Assembly (NCBI RefSeq): GCF_026151205.1
Contig: NC_087078.1
Coordinates: 17,687,118 to 17,751,117 of the forward strand
From: Bolinopsis microptera
Lineage: Eukaryota; Ctenophora; Tentaculata; Lobata; Bolinopsidae
DNA: 64,000 nucleotides
Direction: 5' to 3'
The position numbers were made by a program, and so were the translations under genes. This document shows, in pieces, positions 1 to 14,824 of this stretch (its first letter is position 1; each line of letters begins with the position of its first letter). The notes under the pieces were generated by a model. It was not told where the DNA came from and made no database searches. It saw only the letters and a list, made by a program, of their open reading frames with translations.

Positions 1-746
1 TATCTAATTTATGTGACGGTGTTTGTTCTATCATTCCAGTAACTGTAAATTCATTTTACGTCACGGCAAAGATTTTTGGTAAAAATTATATTTTTGAAAT
101 TTTAAAAAATTTACTTATTATCTAATTAATTAATTAAATAATTATCTAATCCAAAGGTTGGCGGATAAAAGTTGTTCTCTCTTATGTTTTGAACACATCG
201 GTTCAATCTAGAACCTTCTACGACATTCAGAAGTCGTTTTATTAGCGGAGATCCAATGTGGTAAAAAGTGGTAAATAGTGGTTATTCTTTACAAATTTCG
301 AAAATTTTCGAAAGTCCAAAATATTGAAAGTGAAAATTTTCAAAAGTTTTATAAAAATTAGTTCATTGTACGTGTAATGTAATTGTGAACATTTTGTATC
401 AAAATATATTTTTGAAATATTTGAAAATTTACTAATTATTTAATTAATTAATTAAATAATTTATTTTTGAAAAAGTTGTTAGAGAAAAAGTTGTTCTCCT
501 TTGTTTTCTAAACAGACTGCTTTAAACTAGAATCTTCTAGGATATTCAGAACGTGACTTATTCGCGGAAAACCAAAGTGGTAAAAAGGTGGGAAAAAAGT
601 GGTAATTGTGGATTTTGCTCAAGTCAGATTTTTTGGGAATTTTCTGGAATGATTCCTGGGACCTGTCCCGACCATATCCCGTTAAAATCGCTTTGTTGCG
701 AATTTTGTCCGACAAAGGCTTAAATAAGGACGGATTTGACTGTATA
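1..746. other. AT-rich non-coding flank with direct repeats
   Basis: I see no convincing gene here. The stretch is AT-rich and holds a diverged direct repeat (listed separately). Its right edge, read on the minus strand, begins TACAGTCAAATCCGTCC and then runs into simple sequence. That looks like the terminal repeat of a pogo/Tigger-like element next to a TA dinucleotide, which fits TA target-site use. The other end of such an element is not visible in the window. The duplicated block begins within a few bases of this end. Confidence 0.35.
88..605 (+). repeat. Two diverged direct repeat units
   Basis: Positions 88-285 and 409-605 are two diverged copies of one ~200 bp unit. Both run in the same order: an ATTTTTGAAAT stretch, a TTAATTAATTAATTAAATAAT tract (interrupted in one copy), AAAGTTGTTCTC, a CTAGAA.CTTCTA motif, an ATTCAGAA motif and a final GTGGTAAAAA.GTGG motif. 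The spacing is about 320 bp. No coding potential is visible. It may be part of an AT-rich satellite or of a MITE array that continues left of the window. Confidence 0.6.
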
Positions 747-3700
747 ACAAGTTCGGGCTGCAATTTAGAGAACAATTAGTCCACGGGTCAGGCTTCTCAG
801 CATGAATTATTAGCAGCAATTTTAAAATCACGCCAAGTACAATGCCGGGTCATTACCTGAGCATTCCGTAGCTTGACGTACCAAAAACCATTGAAGAGTA
901 GGTAATGAGTTTGTCACCTTGCAAACTTAACAGCGTGAGAGCAACCACCGCAAATGCTCTTTGATGCTTTATCATTAAACACCCCGAGTCAGTCGTTGCC
1001 CTGACACTGCCATAAACAGACCCTTGTTCAATTAATCAGTACTCTGAATTACTTTGATTAATTTTATTCATTTATTACTTTGATTTCACAACGCGATTTT
1101 CGGCAGCGCTTTAAGTTTGCAAAAATTGCTGCTGTATGCCCTCTTCAAGCTGCTGTAACCATATGGAACCCTATATACCGTAAGTGACTGACCATTTGAA
1201 TGTTCTTGGCGGCATGCGATGTGGTGTACGTTAGTATATAATCAGTAAATAAATATAATAAAATCAACATACGTGAGACTGCTCAGGAGACTAATAGCTC
1301 TATAAGTAGAGCTTTATTTTTGGCATGATTGGTTGTCTTGCATTTAGTAACTTCTTTCAAACTTCATGAATCGAGATAAAATCTTTTGCAATGTTTTTAT
1401 AATCAATATTATGCACTTATGTTAATCACTTGGAATACTTTTGAAAGAGAATAACAAGCTCAAAAACGCTATTGTCTTATTTCTTTGTAAAAAGCACAAC
1501 AGCGTGAGTAGCTTTTGTCGAGGAGCCTCGAAAGTGATCTTAAAGGATTCCCCGTTCAATTTTGGTCGATCCACGTTATCTTAGTGCAAAATAAAGAAAG
1601 TTATAGGACTATTTCATACGTATCAAATTGGATGTGCTTTTGCGGGAGATATAGCACTCGCCTTTTATTAATTGCTTGAGGGGGGTTCACAATTCACATA
1701 TATATATATATATTTTCATTTCAGTTTCTTTTTTAAATTTCAGTTCATCAGATTTTCCCACTGCTTTTAGTTTGTATTTATTCTCAATTGTATATGATTC
1801 GTATTTGTTGTAGTTACTTTAATGATATAATTTCTCAGAATTGATGTAAATAAACGATGCAAAGACTTTCGAAGATCTAATCACAACCGCTTTCTTTTAT
1901 TGTGTAGAAGTCCAGCCATGAAATATATATATATAGCAAGCATATTTAACAATTTTTAAGCAATAATGTATTGCGAGCAGCTGTAACTTAAATATTGCAT
2001 AAAAATCATATAACTCAAAACTAAAATTCTACTAGAATATAGGGAAAACTAAGATAAAATTAATGTCTTTTTTAACTCCTTTGAGTTTCTCAGAATATCT
2101 GCTATAGCGATTCATGCCCCTCCATTTCCCCAAAAGAAAATCCTGAAAATTGAACTGCTCATTTCTTCCTTTCGGATTGTCTGTTATGCTCTGTTAAATC
2201 AAATTTTGTTTTTCCGGAAAATTTCCCTGCCCAAGACACACCAAGTATTGAATACTTTTTAAGAGAGTACAATGCTTAAGCATCCAACAACAGGATACCA
2301 AGTTGGTGAATTGAAACAATGTACAATGTACATTCACAACTTTAACTGTACTGGCACGTGTGCATGTATTCAAATTGATCACGTGACAACGAAAACATAA
2401 TCACGTACTTGTGAGAAATTCAGAAGTAAGGCTGCAGATAAGCTTATGCTTACCATATTCAATTACATTTATTCAATTACATTCATTCAATCTTATTGAG
2501 GCACAGTTTATATCTCCCGCGAAAGCACACTCCCCAAATTGTGTGCTTGTAGTAACTTCTTTCAAACTTCATGAATCGAGATAAAATCTTTTTTTAATCT
2601 TTTTTTGAGGTCCTCGAAAATGACTTAACGGATTCCCCGTTCAATTTTGGTCGATCCACGTTATCTTAGTCCCAAAATAAAGAAAGTTATAAGACTATTT
2701 CATACGTATCAAATTGGATGTGCTTTTGCGTGAGATATAGCACACGCCTTTTATTTAGTTGCTTGAGGAGGGTTTACCCTGATTTTTTGTGAAACTTGAT
2801 TTCGAGATAGCAGTTTTTTTTGCCAAATCACCTCAATATGCTCAAAGCCATGCTTTGGGATGCTCGCTCCTCCAGGTTCAATCAGGTTTTCAGATAAAAT
2901 GTTTTTGAAAACATTATTTTTTATAACTCCTTGAGTTTCTCAGAATATTGCTATAAGCGGTTGAACTGTCCAAAATGACCTTGACAGGCCTGACAAGGTC
3001 ACAAACCATGATGTTTCCATTTCTTTCTGCCTTGACTTGAAGAAGGGTTTCTCTTCAATCGATATGAGCACTCTTCTTCATCGTGAATTGAAGATCTTTA
3101 CCAGCTGCTGCCCTCACAGGCATCAAAAAAGCACTATTAGCAATTGTGTCCTTTACCCTCCTACACAATTTGAACATTTTTCGTGGCTAAACCAGTGTTG
3201 CAAAGAAAAATTGTGTCTTCATTTGTAATTTTTTTTGTGTAAATTAATTTAATCACTTGTACACCTTATTACAAAGTGTTTTATTATAATAAAAACCACT
3301 TCTGTGAAATGGTTATTTTGACTATAAATATTTGAACTAAATATGAATTGATTGTGGGTACAAAATAAAATGTTGTCTTTTAAATTTTTGTTATACTGCT
3401 TCTTCCAATCCAAATATCAATTATCATAAGGGTTTTTGACTTAGTTAATTTTTCTGTCTGAGTCATCCTTGATAACGTACCTCTGAAGGCAGAGCTCCCG
3501 TTTCCGAGCTCGTATTGCAAAGGGAGGCCTGCCTTTTGAGATCGCATTACAAGGGGAACCCTCGAGTCCCAAAAACGTATATCGAAGGGTAGGTGCGGAC
3601 TTCGAAAACCGAAAAAATATTTGACAATTTTTCCCCCAAATTGTTAGATACCTAAATAAAAAAGTTGGCCCTTTTTGGCCCCTTGCCCGCTCCCTCTTTT

Positions 3701-6700
3701 TCACTATTGTCACCATAAAGTGAGAATGCTTTCAGCTAGGAACTTCAAATTTTCTAGACACATTTGGTTTGAAATTGAAGTGCCTTCCCAAAATCCCGAT
3801 GATCTCGGCACTTAATCAGTGATTTCGTCACCCAATCAGTGATCTCATAGGAGCTATTCAGTAGCGGGCAATAATGAGCCCCATTAGGCGGTACCGAGCA
3901 TGTTGGGGGATGACGATCTGGTCACTTTGAGTGAATACTGATAGCGACGTTCCTTAAAACCGAAGAAATTCGCTTTATAAGCGCTTCGGTTGCTGTCCTA
4001 TGTTATATTGAAATAGTTCTTATTATTTCAATTATCTAATCTGTTTATAATTTTAGCAATGTATATGAGATCTACCCAGTGGTAAGTATTTCAGTTTAAG
4101 TATGTATTTGTTGACTCACACCTTTTCGTTCGTTGATTTCACCCTGCTAATTGTTATGGATTCATTTATATAGATTTATATGATTGTATGTTTTGATATA
4201 TTTTCCTTTCAGATATGTTTATCATCATCAAGTCGTTTTTAATTCCAATAACATCCTATAAAGCAGTTTCCAACCAATCAGGGCATTGATTGAGTGAAGA
4301 TATCGCTGATTAAGTGCTGGATCACGTATCTGCAAGATCTCAAAAGGGTCATAACTCGGTTAAAATTGTGAACAACCAACTTGAAATTTGGGAAAGCACT
4401 TTAATTATCAAACCAGATGTGTCTAGAAACTTTGAAGTTCCTAACTGAAAGCGTTCTCACCTTATGGTGACAACAGTGAAAAAAAAGGGAGTGGCGTACC
4501 AAACCCACTTTTTAAAAATTTTTTTAAGAGAGGCTGGACCAAGATGGCCCATGAAAGGATAGCATTGAGATGCTCTGCCTACCTCTGGGGTGTGGCAATC
4601 CTGTGAAAGGTTGCTGGTGAAATCAGAGTGAATGGTGGAGGTTGACTAAAGAGTGACATGGTTCAAAGATAATACGTTTAAATGCCAGCTAAGTTTGGAA
4701 GTGTAAACAGAGACGAGACAGCAGATGAGTTAGTACTCTAAGTCACCCCAGTCTGATCCAGCTCTTCCGGCATGTTTAAGCGTTTGGGCAGTTTGCGAAA
4801 TTGACAATTGTGGTGATGTGTCGGTTGTCGAATATGTCATTGACAGAGAGTAGTAGTCCTGGAAATATTGACCTCTAATTTGGGCAATAGCCGAAACCCA
4901 CTGTAAATAATTAAATTTGACGAAACTTTCGGGAAATCTAAGTTTGACCCATAATCTATAATCTCTGAAATTTCTGTGCAATTCTAAGAAGAATTACGTG
5001 AGTTATTATATTATTAAAGGGTTGCGTGTTGGCCACCCTGTATATACACCGTTCCAATGCCAAATCTAAATTCGATAATAAACTTCATATTAGTGCTGCG
5101 TGCTGATTAATGTCCTGGTATGGGAATCAATCCACCCCTAGTGATGATAATATATTTTTGTGTTCGGCTGATATAAGTTGCAGCCAGCAGTAAAAGAATT
5201 GAAAATAAATTCCCTTTACATATTTCCGATCAGAACATTTTCGGTGATATTGACTGTCATGTTGATATTATTTAATTGCAAATTGATAAAATTTGTTATT
5301 GTATATTAAAGATGATGTAGAGTTTTTAATCATTAATATGACGTACTAGAATTATAGCTACATCGGTAATATGGCCCATTAAATGTTGTAATGTATGCGC
5401 GTTTCAAAGGACCATGAACCTGCAAGTTCTTTTTATTTGTTAGTAGAGCATTTTGGGCTATACTGTGTACTGGTTCTAACAAGTTTATTATCGGATGTTT
5501 ATTTATATTTATTATGATATATTATTCATTTCACATAGCCATGTGTATACGCGTACTGCGTGATGCGCTTGTTTCACAAGTAGACTTCGGCGGTCGCACG
5601 CTACTGCAAGCGAAAGGGCTTTGGCGTTAGAGCAAATTATTCATTGTAACGGCAATAAAATTTAAATTTTGTTTTCCTGAAAAATGTTGTCTTCCTTAGT
5701 TTATGATAGCAAGCACAGGAGGGCCAAAGTGCAAAGAAACTGCTGCTAACTGCTGCTCATTGCGTTAACGGGCAACTGCTGCTCCTGCTGCAAAGGCGCG
5801 CGACAGCAGCAGTCTATTAGCAGCAGTTTTTTTTGCACTTGGGCCCCTCCGTGAGTCGAGCTTCGGATTAGATTTGGTTTTGGGGGAATTTAAAGTTTAT
5901 GTAAAACCTTTTTTTAATTACCTAAAAAACCCAAAAAATTAAAACCAAAAAAACCATGAAGCACGTAATAATTTTTGGGCAAGCAAATTAGTAAAAGCCC
6001 TAAAAATACGCGTTACGAACATTTAAAAAAAAATTAAAACTAATTGAATTTAAACCCAAAATTTTACCTTTATTGGTTTTTGGGGGCTGCGCTGGGTCGA
6101 TCCCAAAATTAAAAAGAAATGATCAGGGGGTGGATTTTTTTTTTAATCGTATTTATGAATTGGACCTTTTGTAAAGCTCCCTTAAACAGTTCAGATGGCA
6201 AAGTTTTTTTTCAAAAATGACCAGTCATTGTTCTGGAAATAACAAAAATATCAATTGAGTAAACAAAATATCTTTGCCCAAATTTTTAACCATATTAAGA
6301 AATGTGGTCGACGATCCAGTTTTGAGCATATGGCAATTGTGCGATACAGTATTCAAAATTCCCCCTTCAGCGCAAGGGCTCTTACAGCATCATGTACCGA
6401 GACACGTGATAACACCTTTAACTAACTTATAGCCCTGGGGAAACAATTGGTCAATGGTTTGAGGAAAATTGGTGGGGTATGTTTTATTATAAATATCAGT
6501 TTTTTCCCCCGAAACATTCAATAGCTTCTTAGTTTGGAACATGAAAAAAACCAAAATTTTAGATTTAAACCCCCTGACAAATTGTAGCTTGTAGTTGTAC
6601 AATTAATAAATCAAAATACACATACTACCTTGTCGGACTTTTTTTTAAAGGGACTTTAGTTCATATTTGGGATGCTGAACCCAAGTTTACAATTTACCTG

Positions 6701-8464
6701 GGGAAATTTATCTCGTACCTTTTAAAAAAAAAAAAAAAAAAAAAAACAGATCTCGGAGAAAGCTTCACCTAGAGTTTTTTTAAACCTAATTCCTCGGTCA
6801 GACTTTTAAAAACAATCCCGAACAGGGGTGACAAAAAATTTTTTGGGCCATTTTGTAGACACCGCCCGGCTATAAGCCGGGCTACTAACCGGCTATAACC
6901 GGCTTATAGCCGGGCCACAATTTTTATAGCGGCATAACCCGGCTTATACCCGGGTTATACCGCTTCCCCTTTGATTTTTGACGAGGTTTTTTTCCTTTTT
7001 ATAAGCCTGCTTTACCGTTTTGGTTTTTAAAAGTGGTTATAAGCCGGCTATAAGCCGCTTATACCGGTTAGAAAAAGCCGTTTTTCCCATTTTGTTTTTG
7101 AGCGACGGCTATAGCCGGTTATAAGCCTGCTTTTTAGCCTTTTTTGGTTTTAAAAGGGTTTGTTAAACCGGGCTAAACCGGCTAAAAAGCCTTTTTAAAG
7201 AATTAACTAAACATGCATCGTACTGAACGATAGTCAGAGCCGGCATAAGAAATTCAGTGAAAACGGCTATTACCGGTTATAACCGGGCATTAGCCTTTTT
7301 GGAAAAGAAAATGGTTATAAGCCGCTATAACCCGGTTTAAAGATTTTAAAACTCATTCAGTACGATGAAGTTAAGTTAATTTTATAGCCGGGCTTTATAG
7401 CCGGCTTAAACCACTTTCGATCCCAAACGCTAATACCGCTTAAAAAACCGGGCTAATCCGTTTTGCGAATTTCTTATAGCCGGCTCCTGATACTTTTCAG
7501 TACGATAAAAGTTGAGTAATATCTATAACCGGTTTATAGCGGGCTTATACCCGGCTTATAAACCATTTTTTGTACCAAACGGCTAATAGCCGGCTTTTAA
7601 ACCCGGGCAATACCGTTTTCCACTAATTTCTTTAGCGATACCTAAACGGCTAATGGGCCGGCTTATAACCGGGCTTATACCCGTCCCCAAAACAACAAAT
7701 TAAGCGGCTACAAACCGGCTATAACCCGGGCTTAACCGGGCATAAAAATTGTAGCCGGCAAAAAAAAAGCGGTTTATACCCGGGCTTTAACCGCAAATAG
7801 CCGTCGGTGCCCTCCCAAATTTCCCCTTCAATTGGATGCAAAAACCCCAAGTGTTCTTTTTTAATGCCGTTTCATTTCATATCCTTCAAATTTTGGGCAC
7901 CTAAGTAGAGGGACCCTTCCCGGGGTATACAACCATTTTTTTTTGGGCAGCAGTTTGAGTTAGCTCGTACCTTTTTTAAAACCCAGATTTTGGAGCAGAG
8001 TTCACCTTAAGTATTTGAAACCTAGTTCCCGGGCAGCAGTTCAGCACTTTTAATCAAACCCACAAATTTATTTTCCCCTTTTGGTATTACCATCCCAATT
8101 AGTGTTTAAATTTCCCCATATTAAAACCAACGGGGTTTATGTTTATAAAACTGCTTTTTTCATTAAAGAATGGTTTTGAAACAATTTGCACGAAATACCC
8201 CCAAGCTTTTTTTAACAATATTCCTCAAAAGGCCAAGGTTAGCTTGCCAGGGACACTTTTAAAAAAAAAACAAATTTTTTCGGCCTCAGGGAAACTTCAT
8301 GTTCTGAACTAAATTCCATGTTCTGCAAAATATTGATTGATGTGCCTAAAAATCCAGCCCCAAAATTTACCATCACATATTAGCCCAAATATTCGATAAT
8401 CGTATAGCTATAAGTACAGCAGCGCCATCAAATAACACCAATTTTTATAATTTTTAGCACCACC

Positions 8465-11400
8465 ATGAAACCGAAGATTTTGTTAAACCAGATCGTTTAA
8501 ATTCATTTTGTCGTAAAAACTTGCTACGTTGTTTTGTCACTTTTACTTTTTCCCCGTCAAAGAAGCCAAAAAGGGTAGAAAAAAAACTTTCGATTTTGAT
8601 TTCTACCGTCCGTTGCTATTACCTGCTGCTTTGTACGATGCCACAGAAAATCCAAAATTCGAAATTGGGCACCTGGTATTGAAAAGAAGTACCTTTTTTT
8701 TGTTCTCATATTTGGCTAATATACTACGTTGATATTTAAGTGCTTTTCCCCGATCTGTTTTTTTTATTCCTTTTTTTTTTATTTATCAGTTTGTATTTAG
8801 CGTTCATACCCGGTGTGGATAATTGCCAATCGGTTTTCGTGTGACTGTTTTTCATAGCCCTTTCTATTTAATATAATGCATTTTTTTTTAATTTCTTATA
8901 AAATTGGTTACGCTATTTGTAATTAAAAACTATTGCAGGAAAATAAGAACCTTTGATACAAAACTCCGAGATCTCCCCACCCAAGGGGCACAGTCCGGGA
9001 GGGACAAGTTCACAAAACGCTAAAGAATTTTTTTGATGTCCTACCCAAAAAAGAAACTTGAATTGAACCCCTGTGCAAGTTAATCCACACCCTCTCCCCC
9101 AAGCGATGTTACACTCGTTTTTATTGCCCGTAGCATTTTTTCAAAAAACGAATACAAATTGTTTTTTAAAATAGCCAAAACTGAGATAATATTGATATTA
9201 TCATTGACCGCAAATGATAAATTTAATCCGCCCCCGACATTGTATAATTGATAAAGGGAGCTGTTGTAATGAAAAATTTTTTAAAGAACAAAACCTAATT
9301 TTTATTTTCACATAAAAGTATATTTAAATGCCCGGGCCGCTTTAATAAAATCACGGACAACCAAAACATTATTTTTTAACACGGTTTGTTTTATTAAGCG
9401 ATGACCAGCAAGTCAATAGCTACATTGCCCCAAAGATAAAAGAGTGATTTTCATCCAGCCTCGCGATTCCCTACTTGCTTGGGAAAACACCGAAAATCAC
9501 GGTTTCCACTTACCTGAACTGCAGTCTGGATGGTAGGCAGCTGAGTTAGAAAGAAATTCTGCCGGTTTGGGAGCGACGGCACGCACGTTAACACATTTTG
9601 CAGGAACTATACAAAGGGGGGTCATTTTCAGCAGCCATTTGTTTTTCCCCCCCGGTAAAAACTTCAAAGCACAGTAAAAGAGATGGAAAAAGAGGTTTGA
9701 AGCACGCCCAAACTTTTCTCCGTTAGGTTTGACATAAAGTCTTAACGTTAATCAGCTTAGTTTTGTCTTTAAATTTGGACATATTTATTACAAAAAAAAC
9801 TTTTAAATTTACTATTAGAATAAGAAAAAAATTTAAAACTTGTTATTTTTGCAGCAATATTCTTTGAGGGAAAAGGGAGGATAAGAATAAAGGATGACCA
9901 AAAAAAGATAAAAAAAGGTCACAACGACATAGTGGGGGAAACGGAGCCACTACCTGGGGTAACACCTGGTGCGATCCCTCTTGGGAGTTTTTTTTTCCAG
10001 AACAATCGACGGGTAAGCTTTACTAATTTTAGATAAACTTCGATTGAAAGTACTTTTAAAAAAAATTTGTTCTTCTCCAATTATGGTATAATGAACATTT
10101 AATTTTACAATTATATGTCCGTTCCTGCATAGATTTTCCGGAAAGGCCTGCATTTACACTGAACTTTATGGGGATTCTTTGTTGATTATTTTAATGTTTA
10201 TATAGGTGGGGGGGCATTGCTGTTGGATTGATGACTACTTCCTAAGTCGGGGCAAAAACCACGGAAAATACATTGCTATAGGGGAGACAACACTAGTTTT
10301 AAAATTCGGCTACGGGTAAGCAAAAACTCTTTTTTCATTCCCGTTTAAAAAAATTTTTTTATTTTAAGCAAACTTTACCTATCAAACACACACAACCTTT
10401 TCGTTCTCATAAAAATTTTAAATAAATCTTTTTCAGGGAGGGTTTTCGGAGTTTTGATTCTGCTACATCGAGCACCCCAAAAGAGCCCGGCCCTTTAAAA
10501 ACACCAATGGAACTCCCCCAAAGGAAATTGTACTTTCACTATGGGGATCGACCAAGGGTGGGGTTTATTACTTAAAAATTGAAGCCGTATCTTTTAGAAT
10601 AACAGTTTCAAATTTCCACAAATATTAAACATTCCTTACTGTAACTTGCAAGGATTTCCTTGAAAACTAAACGAAAAATTAAAATTTGTTTAATAACATC
10701 ATCGTAATTCTTTACTTTCAAATTCTTAACTTAAAGTAAAGTATCTATATTATGTACATTACAGAAACCGGGTGACTTTGACGGACCTAGGGGGCCTTTC
10801 ATTATGCCCAAAACGAACTTTGGCTGAAACCAGTTAGAGTTTTCAAAACGATCTTTTAAGTTTTTTCCTCGACTGCCCCAAGAGGTAAATTATAATTTAA
10901 AATTGTTAAACTAAGAATAATCTTATTTTTTGGATATTAGTACGTTTCTAATTTGCTGTAAGAAGTGCTGAACCGTTTCCAGTTCCATTTTTGTAAAACC
11001 ATTGCGAAAATTCTCACGAAATCATAGACCTTCCCAAGCAATTTAAAAAAATTGCCATCTTTTTTCAAGACATTGAGTAAGATGTCGAATGAGGAAAGTT
11101 GTGTATAATTTTTTGCACACTGCGAAAAAATTTTTTACACGACGACTTCGGTACAATACAACGGAAACTGCTCAAACTGCTGGGTGATTACGTTTGGACC
11201 CAGAATCCCCCCCAAATTTTACATATGGGGGGATCTTTCCACAACCCCCATATTTCGAGTTTTTAGAGAGGAGGGTGAACTTTATTAAAAATGATATTAA
11301 AAAGGTTTACAAATCAGAATTATCTGGCACTTTTGGGAAATTTCTTGCTAATTTTATTTAAATAAAGATTTTAGAATATTGATTGAAAGTACAGCAATAT

Positions 11401-12738
11401 TTTTTTTTTTGTCCAAAAAACGCCAAGTTTTTCCTATTAAACGACTTAAAAAATTTCTACAGCATTTTATGGTTCAATTTTAAAAAGGGTTTTGCCAACA
11501 TTAAGATGAGGGGCGCTTAACAACGCCCCAGCCCATCTTTTTTTATCAGATACACCACATGGAAACACGCAACCACAAGCGAAGGGCGTTTTTTGAGTCG
11601 ATACAACAGAACGGCTATAGGCTCAAACCCGAAGCGTGATACTTGCCATGCTAGGGGATGAATTACACGAATAGTGAATTTATTTAAAAACATAATCATG
11701 AAGTTAAGCCGCTCGTTTTTCCCTTTCCGTGTGATCATCGCATTTATGTCTTTATTTGTTATACCCAAAAAACATCATAGAAAAAAAAGTATAATACATC
11801 ATAGCAGTAAATATTCAACTTATAAATTTTGACTTTTCGTCCAAATTCTTGCAGTTATAAATAAAATTAAAAAAATGCAAAAATTGCTCCTAGAAACGCT
11901 TGAATTAACACAAAATTCAAAACCCCCAAGATTTTACATCATAATAGATAATATTACATACCTATAGCATATTTTTAACCCCGGGCGATCACAACAAAGA
12001 CCACGAGAGAAAGGAATAGGGATTTTTAAAGAAAAATTTTTTCAAACAGAGGAGTGGGGCAAGCACGTCGAAAAGGGGTTGGTTTCACGACCCCAACGAA
12101 TCCGACATTTCAAGCCCCCAAAGATTCTTCGATGTAAAACATAAAGGAGATTCAACTGAAGGGGTGGTGATTTAAAAATTAGTATAATGATGCAAAGTCT
12201 GGGGAAACTAAAAGTGAAACCCGTGGTCATTCACTGAACTGTAGAATGCAGAATTTTAAAAAATTTTCTTTACCACTCTGTCAAAAATTCCCACGGGACC
12301 GGGCCCTGTTTAGTGTTTACTTATGTTTAAATTTTCAGTATTCCATTTACCGGGCAAATAAAAAATTTCCCTTCAAACAGAAAAAAGAACGGGCCGGTTT
12401 TAAAAAAAAATCTTTGAAAGTCACAATGAGTGGGAGCCATAACTTTCCCCCCCTCATTTCCAAAAAGTCAACGCTGACCTGGAAAAGATAAGGGGAAACC
12501 CCCCTGGTTTGTAAATTCCTTGCCAAGCAATCTGTGGAACACACTGTTCACTTTTGTCCCACGCTCTCAACGCGTCGGACTGAAGACACCACGATGATTC
12601 CCCCTTTAGATAGGGGCTGCAGGAAAGAGTTTTTGGGTAAGTAACGCACAAGCGGACGAACTGAAACAGACTCGACTCCAAAGTCGAAAAAATTAAAGAT
12701 ACGCCCCCTTTTAAAAGGAAAATTTTAAGGATTTTGAT
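8465..12738 (+). pseudogene. Transposase gene, copy A, apparently broken
   Basis: The 11 exons of the intact transposase at 42987-47386 are all recognisable in order: the KPDRLNSFCR exon near 8465-8735, the exon with the DGK motif near 9870, the GGDNT exon near 10210-10320, the LHQVELPLRK-type exon near 10437-10560, the ARW exon near 11075-11310, the AHPE exon near 11500-11660, and the C-terminal exon near 12380-12738. Every exon contains frameshifting indels, nearly always a run of one base made longer or shorter, and several splice dinucleotides are altered. On the raw sequence no functional protein is possible. The error pattern suggests the true genomic copy could be intact, so calling it a pseudogene is provisional. 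Confidence 0.6.
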
Positions 12739-13706
12739 TTAAAACTTCAAATTAGTAAATCTAAAACTGAAAGTGGATGGGAAAGAAAAGTTGATAAATA
12801 ACATAAGTACTTTTTGGAAAAAATATTTTTTTATTTAAAAACTGTAATGAAAAATCGAAGTTTTACAATAATGAATTTTGAAAAAAAAATTCTGTTTTTT
12901 TAATTTTGGCATATAAGTATTAAGTGTTTTTGGGGAAAAAAATCTGGGAATTTTGTTGTAAAAAAAATTTGGGAACTTTGTAACGCTAACGTAAAATTTT
13001 GAAATTTCCCGAAAAATGTGTTAAAAAATGTCCATTGAGCAACTCACCCCATGAGAATATTTTTAAATAACTTAGGGGCATTGCAGTGCAAAATTTTTTC
13101 AAAACCACTTTTTCATTTCCCGGGGAAGTTTTCATAAAACAAACACCCCCTTGGGTCTAATATGGATGAATTTTAAAACAATTGGTAAATGGTAATACCA
13201 GGGAAAAAAAATTTGTGGGTTCTGATTAATAGTATCTCATAACATAGTCATAGTTAATTTAGTATTAACTAGTGCAGTGTTCAATCAACGAAAAATTAAA
13301 TTCAAAACCAATAGTAGAATATGTCATGGTTATTCAAAATAACAGTATGTACAAAGAATAATAATTTTTAATTTTAAACGATACACTAAACTGCGCCCGT
13401 AAATTTCTTCAAAAACTCAAGGTGAACTCTCTCCAAGATCTGGGGTTTTAAAAAAGGGAGACTATACTGCGCCCAAAATTAGGTCCAAATACTCTAAGGT
13501 GAACTATGCTCAAAGATTTGGTTTTAAAACGGACAACCGAACAGTGTGACATAAATTTTACAATACAGAAAATTATAGTCGCACTGTTTTAGAGATTGAC
13601 CGGTTTTAACCACTTTTGATACCCAAACGGCTAAAGCCGGTTTAAGCCGGGATTACCGTTTAGGGGACAAAGTTGGTTATAACCGGGTATAAGCCGGGTA
13701 TAGCCG

Positions 13707-14824
13707 CAGAGCACATATTAGGTGCGGTAAAAAAAAATTTAAATTATGCATCCTCACCCCTATAAAAGGTTTAAATTGCGGTAAGGTGCGGTAAAATTTT
13801 TACCCAAATTTTGGGGCAAATTGCGGCGTTTTTTCGAAATTTGTGCGGAATTGTGCGGTTTTTCTTTTGGGATTTTTTCCCAAAGGCTTGGAAATTCTAA
13901 ACGTATAACCGCCGCCTTTCAAAAATAGGGCGTTTGTGTTACTGGGTGTATTCTTTACAAAGACCAGTTTAACTAAAATTTTGGATTTGTTACTGAGAAC
14001 ATGGGGTTGTTGGGAGATCGGAGACAGTTTTTTGAAGACGCCTCTTATAGAGTCGATCAAATCCCATGCAGGGACTTCTGTTTCTTGTGTGTGAGCTTGA
14101 TGATGGGTCCCTTCGAGCTGTTTTGTTTCTTTAGGAAACGGTCCATGACTTTGTGTGGGTATAGATAAACATATGAGTGGTGAAAATTACGAATGATAAC
14201 TGAAACTATAATCGAAGTACGGGAACGACAGGGTTCCAAAAGGGCCGGGGCACGGTCCCCCAAAGGGCCTGGGCACGGGCCCGAAAAAGGCCTGGGAAAC
14301 GGTCCCCCAAAGGGCCTGGGGCACGGTCCCCCAAAAGGCCGGGGCACGTGTAACCGGGGCAGTGGCCTAGGCATGAGTTCCAAAAAGGGCCCGACACGGG
14401 GCCCGAAAGGGCCTGGGTCAGTCCCAAAGGGCCTGGGTCACGTGGGAACTGGGTCAATGGCCTAGGGAGATTTTCCCAAAAGGGGGCCGGGGGCACGGTC
14501 CCCAAAGGGCCGGGTCAGGGGGCCCGAAAGGCCTGGGGCAGGGTCCCGAAAAGGGCCTGGGGCACGGTCCCGAAAGGGCCCGGTCAGGGCCCGAAAGGGC
14601 CTGATCCGGTCCTAAAAGAGCCCGACTTTTTAAAAATTTGGTTTTTTTCACTCGAAAATCTTAAAAGCAAAATTTTAAAATTATCAAATTACGCGAAAAT
14701 TCTAGATTATGCGGGAAATAGCAGAAAAATACAAAATGTCGGAAAACAATAAATTAGCGGAATGTCGGAAAACGGTAAAAATTTTGCGATCCCGCCCCAC
14801 GCACCTAAAAAATATGTGCCTCTG
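13707..14824 (-). mobile_element. Nested hAT-like element, copy A
   Basis: Copy A version of the nested element at 48383-49535. It begins CAGAGCACATATTAGG and ends CCTAAAAAATATGTGCCTCTG, an inverted pair with added errors. It includes the GC-rich ~23 bp minisatellite (about 14235-14620) and, on the minus strand, the remnant of a first exon starting MDRFLKK near 14142. Sequence noise prevents finer definition. Confidence 0.55.

Noticed and set aside
14057-14651. Gly/Pro/Arg-rich proteins on both strands in copy A
   Set aside because: These are translations of the GC-rich ~23-bp minisatellite and have no independent support.
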